64,000 nt of DNA from NCBI RefSeq assembly GCF_900182615.1, contig NZ_FXTE01000016.1, forward strand, positions 1 to 64,000, in the 5' to 3' direction. The first letter of the stretch is position 1. The number at the start of each line of letters is the position of its first letter. The position numbers and the translations under genes were made by a program. The notes beneath the pieces are model-generated. The model was not told the origin of the DNA. It worked only from the letters and a program-made list of their open reading frames with translations, and searched no databases. The DNA comes from Ruegeria faecimaris (lineage in GTDB: Bacteria; Pseudomonadota; Alphaproteobacteria; Rhodobacterales; Rhodobacteraceae). Positions 34,205 through 43,356 of this stretch are shown here, piece after piece.

Positions 34205-35749
34205 ATGAGGAAATCTGTTTCCGTTGATCAATTTCTCGATACTCTCACCACGTATCTGAGTGGCCCGCCGGTGCTGGCCTTTGCTCCCGCCATTTCGCTT
34301 GCGGCTTTCTGGATCGGTGGAGAACGTGCGCTTGTCGTTGTGGCACTAAGCCTTCCGTTGCTGATCGTCGCCTTCGCCTCAGTCAGACGCACGCAAACTG
34401 CACGCATCTCTCCACTGCACCAACACGGAAGACTGGCGCCAACGGATAAGTTTGCCGCCGAACTTGAAAACTTCTTTGACCGTACCGATCACAATAACAT
34501 GGGATCGGCTTGTATGATTATAGCCTTAGACGGGTTCACTGAATTTGTTGACCTGCACGGAAATGCGGCCGCGACCCATCTGTCCAGCCAATTTTGTGAC
34601 CGCATCTTCTCGGTCATTCGAACCGGCGATATTGCAACACGATTAGACGAGTGCAAAATAGCCATCGGCCTGCGCCCGTCACAGCATCTCAATCTCGAAG
34701 CCTGTATTCAGATGTCGGGCCGCATCCAATCCGCCGTTGAAGAGCCGATCACCCTAAACGGCACCACTGCCTATGTCTCGTGTTCAATCGGTTTTTGCCT
34801 GCAATCCGCAGTTCGCGGATCCGGGTTTGAAAATTGGATTGATGCCGCATCTGCTGCGCTATGCGAAGCTCAGCGTAATGGGCCCTCAACGATCCGCGCC
34901 TTTTCAAACGAAACCCGCCGTAGATCCAATATCAGGGCCAACCTTCGCAAAGAGTTCGAGGCTGCGCTGGACAACGGACAAATCCGCCCCTGGTTTCAGC
35001 CTCAGGTTTCCACAGATACAGGGCGGGTTACGGGGTTTGAAGCCCTGGCCCGCTGGGAGCACCCGGAAAAAGGCATCTTGAACCCACAGATATTTCTGCC
35101 TTTTGCCGAACAGGCCGAGCTGATGGAGAGGCTTGGCCAAACGATGCGGCATCATGCATTTTCCGCGATGTGCTGCTGGGACCGGAACGGGATTCACGTC
35201 CCACGAATCGGAATCAATTTTTCTTCGGATGAGCTACGAGACCCCGCTCTGCTGGACCGATTGAAATGGGAACTGGACCAAAACGACCTGACGCCCGACC
35301 GACTGGCTGTCGAAATTCTGGAAACGGTGTTTTCGCGACGTCCGGACGATGTGATTACCCGCAACGTGACCAGCCTTGCAGCACTTGGCTGTTGTATTGA
35401 TCTGGATGATTTCGGCACTGGACATGCCTCGATAGCCTCGATCAAACGGTTTGATGTGACGCGGATCAAGATAGACCGAACTTTTGTGGCCAAGGCAGAC
35501 AGTGATGCATCGCAACAACAATTGGTCAGCGCAATTCTGACTATGGCCGAAAGGTTGAATGTGGAAACACTCGCCGAGGGTGTTGAAACCACCGGTGAGC
35601 ACGCGTTGATGGCACAGCTTGGTTGTGACCACGTTCAAGGCTTTGGCATTGGCAAGCCCATGCCGTTCGAAAAGACCATGGATTGGATCTCGGCCCATCA
35701 GAACAAAGTCAAAGGCATTCCCAAAATTGGACGGCAAGCGGGTTCCTGA
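34205..35749 (+). CDS. cyclic-di-GMP phosphodiesterase (EAL) with degenerate GGDEF domain
   Basis: A 514-residue protein. Two hydrophobic segments at about 20-58 suggest inner-membrane anchoring. A GGDEF-like domain follows (about 95-235), but the signature is replaced by RLDECKI, so cyclase activity is not expected. The EAL domain is complete: FEALARWEHP, GINFSSDEL, EILETVF, DLDDFGTGHASI, KIDRTFV and ETLAEGVET. It should therefore hydrolyse c-di-GMP to pGpG and affect motility or biofilm state. It starts 73 bases after ttcA, so it may share transcription. Confidence 0.9.
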   Translation: MRKSVSVDQFLDTLTTYLSGPPVLAFAPAISLAAFWIGGERALVVVALSLPLLIVAFASVRRTQTARISPLHQHGRLAPTDKFAAELENFFDRTDHNNMGSACMIIALDGFTEFVDLHGNAAATHLSSQFCDRIFSVIRTGDIATRLDECKIAIGLRPSQHLNLEACIQMSGRIQSAVEEPITLNGTTAYVSCSIGFCLQSAVRGSGFENWIDAASAALCEAQRNGPSTIRAFSNETRRRSNIRANLRKEFEAALDNGQIRPWFQPQVSTDTGRVTGFEALARWEHPEKGILNPQIFLPFAEQAELMERLGQTMRHHAFSAMCCWDRNGIHVPRIGINFSSDELRDPALLDRLKWELDQNDLTPDRLAVEILETVFSRRPDDVITRNVTSLAALGCCIDLDDFGTGHASIASIKRFDVTRIKIDRTFVAKADSDASQQQLVSAILTMAERLNVETLAEGVETTGEHALMAQLGCDHVQGFGIGKPMPFEKTMDWISAHQNKVKGIPKIGRQAGS

Positions 35750-35872
35750 TCGCAGGTTTTCACCACAAAAGCCCAATCTGGAACCATAAGGCGGGCGAAT
35801 CCGCTTGACCTTTGGGGCTGCACTCTGTTGAACCCACCGGGTGTGTTTCACTGCTTAAGGTGGCTGTCCCAG

Positions 35873-37702
35873 ATGGACGATCAGAACAAGAATCTCATCC
35901 TCGCAACCGCGCTCAGCTTTGTCGTGATCCTGGTTTGGTTCGTGCTGTTTCCACCGCCCGAGCAAACCACCATTACTGATCAGGCTGAAATCAGCGCCAT
36001 CGAAAGCGATGAGGTTCAGACCCCCAGCGCCTCTAGCGCGGGCACCGTAGGCGAAGCCACGGCGAGCGCAGAAGAAACGCTGCCCGGGTCCGAGGCCGCG
36101 CGGATCAAGATCGACACGCCCCGCCTTGAGGGCAGCCTGTCGTTGTCCGGTGGCCGCATCGATGAATTGTACCTGAAGGATTATAAAGTCTCGATCCAGG
36201 ACGACGCACCGATTGTCGAGCTGTTCTCTCCGGTCGGATCTGAATCTGCATATTATGCGCTCTACGGATGGGCGCCTGGCGCTGGTGTCACCGGCACGGA
36301 CGTACCCGGGCCGAACACGGTCTGGATCGTCGAAAATGGTGAAACACTTGGGGTGAACGCTCCAGTTACGTTGAAGTGGGAGAATGGCAATGGCCTGACC
36401 TTCCGCCGTACCATCTCGGTGGACGAGAACTATATGTTCGAAGTCACACAAGCGGTGGAAAACAACACACAAGCCGAGGTCGGCATGGCGCCATATGGCA
36501 TCCTCGCCCGCCATGGCATCGGCGAAGATGGCGACCTGCCCGGACTTAAGAATTTCTTCATCCTGCATGAAGGCGTGATGGTCATGGCCGACGGTGTTCT
36601 GGATGAAATCGACTACGGCGATGTGCGCGACTTTGACATTGATCCGAACGAACGGGCGCAAGCCGAGGTCTTTCAGGTCAAAGACGGTGGCTGGGTCGGC
36701 TTTACTGATCACTATTGGATGACCACCCTGATCCCGGCTGAGGGCACGACCTTCAAGGCAGCAGCCAAATACGATGCCCGTCGCAAGATCTATCAGACGG
36801 AAACTGTACTGCCGACATTGCTTATCGCACCTGGGGCTACTGAAGAGGTCACAACCCAGCTGTTTGCCGGTGCCAAGGAATGGGAAACCATTCGTGAATA
36901 TCAGGCCGAAGGCGTTCAAAAGTTCATCGACAGCATCGACTGGGGCTGGTTCTATTTCCTGACCAAGCCGATCTTCTGGCTGCTGCACAACATTAACGCC
37001 CAGATCGGCAACATGGGCTGGTCGATCATCGGCCTGACCCTGATCATCAAGGCGATCTTGTTCCCGCTGGCGTTCAAGTCCTATGTCTCGATGGCGAAGA
37101 TGAAGGAACTGCAGCCGCAGATGGAGGCCCTGAAAGAGGCCGCTGGTGACGATCGTCAGAAAATGCAGCAAGGTATGATGGAACTGTACAAGAAGGAAAA
37201 GGTTAACCCCGCCGCGGGCTGTTTGCCGATCCTGATGCAGATCCCGATCTTCTTCTCGCTGTATAAGGTGATCTTTGTCACCATCGAACTGCGTCAAGCA
37301 CCGTGGTTTGGCCCGTTTCAGGATCTCAGCGCACCGGATCCAACGTCAATCATGAACTTCTTCGGCTGGCTGCCTTGGGCCGGGCCGCAACCTGACACCC
37401 TTATGGCGCTGATCTTCATCGGCATCCTGCCACTGTTGCTGGGGATTTCGATGTGGCTGCAGCAAAAGCTGAACCCGGCACCAACAGACGCGACACAGGC
37501 AATGATCTTTGCCTGGATGCCCTGGGTCTTCATGTTCATGCTCGGTGGGTTTGCCAGCGGCCTTGTGGTGTACTGGATCGCGAACAACACGATCACCTTT
37601 ACCCAACAGTATCTGATCATGCGCAGCCAGGGTTATAAACCGGATGTATTTGGCAACATCAAATCCGGTTTCAAGCGCGCCGCTAAGACGGATGACAAAT
37701 GA
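35873..37702 (+). CDS. yidC: membrane protein insertase YidC
   Basis: A 609-residue Oxa1/YidC insertase. An N-terminal anchor (NKNLILATALSFVVILVWFV) is followed by a large periplasmic domain. The insertase core starts at WGWFYFLTKPIFWLLHNI and has the hallmark NPAAGCLPILMQIPIFFSLYKV, ending with ASGLVVYWIANNTITFTQQY. It folds and inserts inner-membrane proteins alone or with SecYEG. I take ATG 35873, which begins the anchor (MDDQNKNL); a longer reading upstream has no family match. It overlaps the MOSC gene by 4 bases. Confidence 0.95.
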   Translation: MDDQNKNLILATALSFVVILVWFVLFPPPEQTTITDQAEISAIESDEVQTPSASSAGTVGEATASAEETLPGSEAARIKIDTPRLEGSLSLSGGRIDELYLKDYKVSIQDDAPIVELFSPVGSESAYYALYGWAPGAGVTGTDVPGPNTVWIVENGETLGVNAPVTLKWENGNGLTFRRTISVDENYMFEVTQAVENNTQAEVGMAPYGILARHGIGEDGDLPGLKNFFILHEGVMVMADGVLDEIDYGDVRDFDIDPNERAQAEVFQVKDGGWVGFTDHYWMTTLIPAEGTTFKAAAKYDARRKIYQTETVLPTLLIAPGATEEVTTQLFAGAKEWETIREYQAEGVQKFIDSIDWGWFYFLTKPIFWLLHNINAQIGNMGWSIIGLTLIIKAILFPLAFKSYVSMAKMKELQPQMEALKEAAGDDRQKMQQGMMELYKKEKVNPAAGCLPILMQIPIFFSLYKVIFVTIELRQAPWFGPFQDLSAPDPTSIMNFFGWLPWAGPQPDTLMALIFIGILPLLLGISMWLQQKLNPAPTDATQAMIFAWMPWVFMFMLGGFASGLVVYWIANNTITFTQQYLIMRSQGYKPDVFGNIKSGFKRAAKTDDK

Positions 37703-38436
37703 CGGCTGAAGTCACCCATATTTGGCGGCATCCTATGAAAAGCCATGGGCGCGAAGCCGTGCAGACCGTGACAGTGACCCCCGGGCAGACCATGCCCGGG
37801 GATCGCGTTTGGGCGGTTGCGCACGAAGCGTCCAAGGCGGATGGCACGAAATGGGTGCCCTGCGTCAATTTCAGTCGCGGATCAAAAGCCCCAGACCTGA
37901 TGGCCATTTCCGCCAAGCTGGACGGGGATATGCTGACCCTGACCCATCCCAATCGCCCCGATCTAACCTTTGACCCAGATCGGGAACAGGACGTGTTTCT
38001 GGATTGGGTGCGCCCGCTGATGCCCGCGGACAGGGCGGCATCTGCCCGGATCGTTCGGATAACAGGGCGTGGGATGACAGACAGCGATTTCCCGTCAATC
38101 AGCCTGTGCAACATGGCCTCTCACCGGGCGGTTGAACAAAAACTGGGGCAAGACCTGTCAATCAAACGCTGGCGTGGTAACATCTGGTTCGATGGCCTGC
38201 CCCTGTGGGAAGAATTCGACTGGCTCGACCGCGAGTTGCAAATCGGTGAGGCCGTATTCCGCGTCCGCGAGCGGATTGTGCGCTGTTTGGCGACCACTGC
38301 GAACCCCGATACCGGCGACCGCGATGCCGACACTTTGGGCGCGCTGAACAGCTGGGGCCATCAGGATTTCGGCATCTATACCGAAGTGGTTCGCGGCGGG
38401 GTAATCTCGGTCGGTGACAAGGTGATACCGTTATGA
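37699..38436 (+). CDS. MOSC-domain protein
   Basis: A 245-residue protein with the MOSC beta-barrel: HIWRHPMKSHGREAVQ at the N-terminus, GDRVWAVAHEASK, then FDWLDRELQIGEAVFRVRERIVRCLATTANP with the conserved Cys typical of molybdenum-cofactor sulfurase C-terminal domains. It likely carries or transfers Moco-linked sulfur or reduces N-hydroxylated compounds, but its reaction is not known. Start and stop overlap with yidC and yihA (ATGA), so all three are coupled. Confidence 0.85.
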   Translation: MTAEVTHIWRHPMKSHGREAVQTVTVTPGQTMPGDRVWAVAHEASKADGTKWVPCVNFSRGSKAPDLMAISAKLDGDMLTLTHPNRPDLTFDPDREQDVFLDWVRPLMPADRAASARIVRITGRGMTDSDFPSISLCNMASHRAVEQKLGQDLSIKRWRGNIWFDGLPLWEEFDWLDRELQIGEAVFRVRERIVRCLATTANPDTGDRDADTLGALNSWGHQDFGIYTEVVRGGVISVGDKVIPL

Positions 38437-39086
38437 GCACCCTACCCTTCCCTCTGGCCCAAGATCCCGATGAATTCTCGTTGGAGCGCGGACGCAAGCT
38501 GTTTGCGGGGCCTTCCGAGTTCGTCAAAGGCGTTGTCGCCATGAGCGGGCTGCCCGACCCCGACCGGCTTGAGGTCTGTTTCGCAGGCCGTTCAAATGTT
38601 GGCAAGTCCAGTTTGATCAATGCGCTGACCGGAACCAAGGGGTTGGCGCGCGCGTCGAACACGCCGGGTCGGACGCAGGAGATCAACTTTTTCACCCAGG
38701 GCCCTGAGCTATATCTGGTCGACCTTCCCGGCTATGGCTATGCCAATGCGCCGGTTAAGGTGGTGGAAAAGTGGCAGCGGTTGCTGAAACAATATCTCAG
38801 TGGCCGACAGACCCTGCGCCGGGCCTTTGTCCTGGTTGACGCGCGCCATGGGGTAAAGCCTGTTGATGCCGAGATTATGAAGCTGCTGGACACCAGTGCC
38901 GTAACCTTTCAATGCGTGCTGACCAAGGCAGACAAGGTCAAGGCCAATGAACGCGAAAAGGTTCTGAACCAGGTCCGCTCGGCCCTGTCAAAACACCCCG
39001 CCGCTTTTCCCGAAATCGTGCTGACGTCGTCCGAAAAAGGGGATGGTATCCCAACGTTGCGCTCGATCATCACGCATCTGGAATAG
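38433..39086 (+). CDS. yihA: ribosome biogenesis GTP-binding protein YihA/YsxC
   Basis: A 217-residue GTPase of the EngB/YsxC family with G1 GRSNVGKSSLINALTG, G2 TPGRTQEINFF, G3 DLPGYGYA, and G4 TKADKV. It acts in assembly of the 50S subunit. It overlaps the MOSC gene by 4 bases. The same order (yidC, MOSC, yihA, argB) is typical of Rhodobacteraceae. Confidence 0.95.
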   Translation: MSTLPFPLAQDPDEFSLERGRKLFAGPSEFVKGVVAMSGLPDPDRLEVCFAGRSNVGKSSLINALTGTKGLARASNTPGRTQEINFFTQGPELYLVDLPGYGYANAPVKVVEKWQRLLKQYLSGRQTLRRAFVLVDARHGVKPVDAEIMKLLDTSAVTFQCVLTKADKVKANEREKVLNQVRSALSKHPAAFPEIVLTSSEKGDGIPTLRSIITHLE

Positions 39087-39146
39087 CTTGGCCCTTGGCA
39101 GCACCTTTCAAAGGCCCTAACACGGTGGGCCAGAGGGACCTTAGCC

Positions 39147-40010
39147 ATGAAGACAAGAGATATGAACCGGGATTGGATCGCCACCGCCGCCACATTGAAC
39201 AGCGCACTGCCCTATCTGCAGCGCTATGACGGGGCCATTGTCGTCATCAAGCTGGGCGGGCACGCCATGGGCAGCGATGAAGCGATGGAAAGCTTTGCCC
39301 GTGACGTGGTTCTGATGCGCCAGGTGGGCATCAACCCGGTTGTGGTACATGGCGGCGGTCCCATGATCAACGCGATGCTGGACAAGCTCGATATCCAATC
39401 CGATTTCGTGAACGGTAAGCGTGTGACGGACAAGGCGACTGTCGAAGTGGTCGAGATGGTGCTCTCGGGCCTCGTGAACAAACGCATTGTTCAGGCCATC
39501 AACGGACAGGGAGGGACTGCGGTTGGCCTGTCGGGCAAGGACGCCAACTTGATGATCTGTGATCAAACCGATGCCTCGCTGGGGTTTGTTGGCTCTCCTT
39601 CCGAGATGAAACCCGAAATCCTGCACGATCTGTTTACGCATGACGTGATCCCGGTAATTGCGCCTCTGGGCGCCGGGCGCGAAGGTGAGACGTTCAACGT
39701 CAACGGTGACACCGCCGCCGGTGCCATCGCCTCGGCCTTGAAGGCAGACCGTCTTCTGTTGCTGACCGACGTATCAGGCGTCAAGAACGCTGCCGGAGAG
39801 GTCGTGACCGAGCTAAAAGCCGGTCAGATCCGCGAGATGACCCTGGACGGGACCATCGCAGGCGGAATGATCCCCAAGACCGAAACGGCGCTGGACGCAC
39901 TGCATAGTGGGGTGCGGGCCGTAGTCATTCTGGATGGGCGCGCGCCCAATGCGGTGCTACTGGAACTGTTCACCGAACACGGAGCTGGGTCGCTGATCCG
40001 ACCCGATTGA
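39147..40010 (+). CDS. argB: acetylglutamate kinase
   Basis: A 287-residue amino-acid kinase that phosphorylates N-acetylglutamate in arginine synthesis. Key segments are [10 protein letters not shown] (phosphate loop), [16 protein letters not shown] (substrate site), [28 protein letters not shown], and [15 protein letters not shown] take ATG 39147, 8 bases after AGAGGG; an ATG five codons later is possible. Confidence 0.95.
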   Translation: MKTRDMNRDWIATAATLNSALPYLQRYDGAIVVIKLGGHAMGSDEAMESFARDVVLMRQVGINPVVVHGGGPMINAMLDKLDIQSDFVNGKRVTDKATVEVVEMVLSGLVNKRIVQAINGQGGTAVGLSGKDANLMICDQTDASLGFVGSPSEMKPEILHDLFTHDVIPVIAPLGAGREGETFNVNGDTAAGAIASALKADRLLLLTDVSGVKNAAGEVVTELKAGQIREMTLDGTIAGGMIPKTETALDALHSGVRAVVILDGRAPNAVLLELFTEHGAGSLIRPD

Positions 40011-40030
40011 TCGACTGCGACGGAGGTGAC

Positions 40031-40705
40031 ATGACAGTTCAAACCGCACCTTCCCCGAACATTTATCAACGTGTCGACAGCGCGGCTGCTGAGGTTGGGC
40101 TTATCGTGATGGGTGCGTTACATCCTGGGCGCGCTAATGCCAAGCAATTGGACAGCGGCACCCTGATCCTGCTAGGTGCAGGGCCCACGTTCTGGCCTGT
40201 TTTGAAATCAGCCCCTGAATGGCAAGGTCCCGACCCTGTTGACCGGTGGTCGTACCGCGTCGTCAATCAGATGGCGCAGGATTTGGGGGGTCAAGCCTAT
40301 TTCCCATTCGGTGGCCCACCCTATGTGCCGTTTATCGACTGGGCGCTGAAATCGGGGCGTACATTCAGCAGCCCGGTTGGCACCTTGGTGCATGACACGG
40401 TCGGTATGATGATCTCGTATCGCGGCGCGCTGCATTTTGATCAGGAATTCGAGATTCCCGGTGCCCATAATTCATCGCCCTGTGTTACATGCGATGCCCC
40501 TTGCGCTCAGACCTGCCCAGTCGGAGCCCTGAACACCCACAGCTTCTATGACGTTGAGGCCTGCCACGGGCATCTGAACACAGAGCAGGGCCAAACCTGC
40601 ATGACCGGTGGCTGCCTTGCGCGCCTGGCCTGCCCTCTCAGCCCCGGGGCCGGGCGGGACCCAGAACAGTCCGCCCACCACATGAGGTCTTTTCACCCGT
40701 CATGA
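40031..40705 (+). CDS. ferredoxin-like Fe-S protein of unknown role
   Basis: A 224-residue cytoplasmic protein with a C-terminal cysteine cluster: CVTCDAPCAQTCPVGAL, then C in VEACHG, and CMTGGCLARLACPLSP. The TCPVGAL segment resembles a 4Fe-4S ferredoxin site. The N-terminal half (LIVMGALHPGRANAKQLDSG) has no domain that I recognise. It starts after GGAGG at 40031 and overlaps the next gene by 4 bases. It could be an electron-transfer or sulfur-related protein; function unknown. Confidence 0.7.
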   Translation: MTVQTAPSPNIYQRVDSAAAEVGLIVMGALHPGRANAKQLDSGTLILLGAGPTFWPVLKSAPEWQGPDPVDRWSYRVVNQMAQDLGGQAYFPFGGPPYVPFIDWALKSGRTFSSPVGTLVHDTVGMMISYRGALHFDQEFEIPGAHNSSPCVTCDAPCAQTCPVGALNTHSFYDVEACHGHLNTEQGQTCMTGGCLARLACPLSPGAGRDPEQSAHHMRSFHPS

Positions 40706-41199
40706 CTCGCACTCTGATCCTGACCCGCCATGCCAAATCCAGTTGGGATGAGCCGACGCTCAGCGATCATGATCGGCCACTGAACAAACGTGGACGCTGC
40801 TCGGCACCTGCTGTGTCCGGCTGGCTACACAGGAATGGCTGGCTACCGAATGAGGTGCTCAGCTCTACCGCCCTCAGAACCCGCGAGACGTGGGATCGAA
40901 TGGGGCTGCAGGCCGATCTGATCCAGTTCGAACGCTCGCTGTATCTGGCCGGTCCCGATCTCATGATGCGGGCCCTGTCGCAGGCTTCTGGCCAAACCGT
41001 GCTGATGCTGGGCCACAACCCCGGGATCGCTGAATTCGCCAGACAGCTTGTGCGGCAGGCGCCAGATCACGGCCGTTTCGATGACTACCCGACCTGCGCA
41101 ACAACAGTCATACAGTTCGAGATCAACTCCTGGGCCGCGCTTCGGTGGCACAGTGGGGATGTCTTGGGGTTCGTCATTCCACGCGAGTTGCCGGAGTAA
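40702..41199 (+). CDS. histidine phosphatase (SixA-like)
   Basis: A 165-residue member of the histidine phosphatase superfamily with the catalytic RHG-type motif LTRHAKSSWDE near residue 9 and GHNPGIAEFA holding the second His. SixA dephosphorylates phosphohistidine of HPt domains; the exact target here is not known. It overlaps the Fe-S gene by 4 bases and ends in a terminator at 41201-41226. Confidence 0.85.
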   Translation: MTRTLILTRHAKSSWDEPTLSDHDRPLNKRGRCSAPAVSGWLHRNGWLPNEVLSSTALRTRETWDRMGLQADLIQFERSLYLAGPDLMMRALSQASGQTVLMLGHNPGIAEFARQLVRQAPDHGRFDDYPTCATTVIQFEINSWAALRWHSGDVLGFVIPRELPE

Positions 41200-41226
41200 A
41201 AAAGGCGGGGCAAAAACCCCGCCTTT
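41198..41226. terminator. bidirectional terminator between sixA-like and aapP
   Basis: AAAGGCGGGG at 41201-41210 pairs with CCCCGCCTTT at 41217-41226 across a 6-nt loop. Read on the minus strand (end of the aap operon) the stem is followed by six T. On the plus strand it ends in three T after the stem, so it is stronger for aap. Confidence 0.85.
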
Positions 41227-41246
41227 CATGGTTCTTCCGATCGGGA

Positions 41247-42038
41247 TCAGTGACCCAAAATCTGGCTCAGGAACAGCTTGGTCCGCTCGCTTTGCGGATT
41301 GTTGAAGAACTCTTCTGGTTCGTTCTGTTCCACAATCTGACCGGCATCCATAAAGATCACGCGGTTGGCGACCTGACGGGCAAAACCCATCTCGTGGGTC
41401 ACACAAAGCATGGTCATGCCTTCTTCGGCCAGCTCGATCATAGTGTCGAGCACCTCTTTGATCATCTCAGGGTCCAGCGCCGATGTAGGTTCGTCGAACA
41501 ACATGATCCGCGGCATCATGCAGAGCGAACGGGCAATCGCAACACGCTGCTGCTGACCACCCGAAAGCTGGCCAGGATACTTGTCGGCCTGTTCTGGGAT
41601 TTTCACCTTCTCTAGGAAGTGCATCGCACGCTCTTCAGCCTCTTTCCTGGGCGTCTTGCGCACCCAGATCGGGGCCAGCGTACAGTTTTCCAGAATGGTC
41701 AGATGCGGGAACAGGTTGAAGTGCTGGAACACCATCCCGACCTCGGACCGGATCTTGTCGATGTTTTTCAGGTCATTCGACAGTTCCGTCCCATCCACCA
41801 TGATCGTGCCTTGCTGGTGTTCCTCCAGCGCGTTCAGACAGCGGATCAGGGTGGACTTACCCGACCCTGACGGCCCCGCGATAACAATCCTCTCGCCCTG
41901 ATTGACGGTCAAATTGATGTCGCGCAGCACATGGAAAGACCCATACCACTTGTTCATGTTGTTGATTTCGATGGCGACCTCGTCGCTCACCTGCATCTTG
42001 GATCGGTCGATTTCGCGGTCTATTGCAAGTTCAGACAT
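41247..42038 (-). CDS. aapP: general L-amino acid ABC transporter ATPase
   Basis: A 263-residue ATPase with Walker [10 protein letters not shown], signature [15 protein letters not shown], Walker [13 protein letters not shown] and H-loop CVTHEMGFA. It energises uptake of polar amino acids with AapQM and binding protein AapJ (BztABCD in Rhodobacter). It ends the four-gene operon and is followed by the terminator at 41198-41226. Confidence 0.94.
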   Translation of the reverse strand: MSELAIDREIDRSKMQVSDEVAIEINNMNKWYGSFHVLRDINLTVNQGERIVIAGPSGSGKSTLIRCLNALEEHQQGTIMVDGTELSNDLKNIDKIRSEVGMVFQHFNLFPHLTILENCTLAPIWVRKTPRKEAEERAMHFLEKVKIPEQADKYPGQLSGGQQQRVAIARSLCMMPRIMLFDEPTSALDPEMIKEVLDTMIELAEEGMTMLCVTHEMGFARQVANRVIFMDAGQIVEQNEPEEFFNNPQSERTKLFLSQILGH

Positions 42039-42050
42039 GTGTTGAACTCC

Positions 42051-43355
42051 TTAACGATGGCCAGTCTGAAGCTTGCGCTCCAGATACATGGAATAACGGG
42101 ACATGGAGAAGCAGACGACGAAGAACAGCGCGCCGATAAAAGCAAACAGTTCCCAGTAGATGCCGTTCCAAGCGGTATCAGCGCGGATCGCGTTGGCAAG
42201 GCCAAGCACGTCGAACAGTCCGATGATCGACACCAGAACCGTATCCTTGAAGATCCCGATGAATGTGCTCACGATGCCCGGAATTGAGATTTTCAGGGCT
42301 TGCGGCATGATGATCAGTCGCTGTGCCTGCCAGTAGTTCAGGCCCAAACTGTCGGCGCCCTCGTACTGACCTCGTGGCAATGCAGCCAGGCCACCCCGGA
42401 TCACTTCGGCCATATAGGCGGCTGAGAACAGGGTCATCATGATCATCACCCGCAGGATGATGTCAAAATTGGTGCCTGGTGGCAGGAACAGGTTCAACAG
42501 CAGCGAGGCCACGAACAGTAGCGTGATCAGCGGCACGCCGCGAATGAACTCGATAAAGCCCACACACATGTATTTGACGATAAGAAGGTCCGACTGACGG
42601 CCCAGCGCCAACACGATACCGATCGGCAGCGAGACACCGATGGCGACAACACCCAGCAGGATCGCCAGCATGAAACCACCGAACTGACGACTTTGCACGG
42701 CTTCGATACCGATCGGCAGGATCGAATCCATGGCACCAACGAAGTAGCTCGATAGAAACAGCCACCAGATCAACGCAGCCACTGCACCACCGATCATCCC
42801 GAGCAATTCGCTTTGTTGCTTGCTGACGACGGTGTAGACAGCCCAGCCGGCAACAAATCCAAGTGCCGCCGACAATGGCCCCCAGATGGTACCACCCCAC
42901 ATCAACCAAGGCATCAGGAAGGGGTAGATCGCGCTAAAGATCAGCAACTTGCTCGGAACACGGTCCGAATACAGCACTGGTGCCAGCGCAACCAGCAACA
43001 GAACAAGCGCCAGAATCGGCCGCCAGTACAGATGGCTCGGGTAGAATCCGAACAACAGCTGCAGCCAGCGATCATTGATGACAGCCCAGCAAGCATGACC
43101 ATGGGTGTCTCCCCAGGTTGCCATCATGATCTCACGGCACTCTGTCAGTGAATTGGCATTCCAGACGGATTGGAACGTCCATGGCAGAACGCCCGACAAC
43201 ACATAGTAGATCGCATAGAGCGAAACCAAAGTCAGGATCGAATTGAACCAACCAGAAAACAGATTGTGCTTAACCCAACCTACTATTCCCACTTCGGACG
43301 CTGGTGGCGCTTTCTCCGGCAACATTTCCGCGCGGACAAATGAAACATCACTCAT
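42051..43355 (-). CDS. aapM: general L-amino acid ABC transporter permease AapM
   Basis: A 434-residue permease. Its C-terminal half has the HisM-type domain, with EAA-loop-like ADSLGLNYWQAQRLIIMPQA and IPLGIVLALGRQS-like helices (SLPIGIVLALGRQSDLLIVK). The long N-terminal region with extra membrane helices is typical of AapM, longer than simple HisM permeases. The ATG at 43355 lies one base after the aapQ stop with GGAG upstream, so translation is coupled. Confidence 0.92.
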   Translation of the reverse strand: MSDVSFVRAEMLPEKAPPASEVGIVGWVKHNLFSGWFNSILTLVSLYAIYYVLSGVLPWTFQSVWNANSLTECREIMMATWGDTHGHACWAVINDRWLQLLFGFYPSHLYWRPILALVLLLVALAPVLYSDRVPSKLLIFSAIYPFLMPWLMWGGTIWGPLSAALGFVAGWAVYTVVSKQQSELLGMIGGAVAALIWWLFLSSYFVGAMDSILPIGIEAVQSRQFGGFMLAILLGVVAIGVSLPIGIVLALGRQSDLLIVKYMCVGFIEFIRGVPLITLLFVASLLLNLFLPPGTNFDIILRVMIMMTLFSAAYMAEVIRGGLAALPRGQYEGADSLGLNYWQAQRLIIMPQALKISIPGIVSTFIGIFKDTVLVSIIGLFDVLGLANAIRADTAWNGIYWELFAFIGALFFVVCFSMSRYSMYLERKLQTGHR

Positions 43356-43356
43356 A

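Noticed and set aside
35855-37297. A 480-residue minus-strand frame opposite yidC
   Set aside because: It lies wholly within yidC, which is unmistakable, and the product is Gln/Asp/Arg-rich low-quality sequence.
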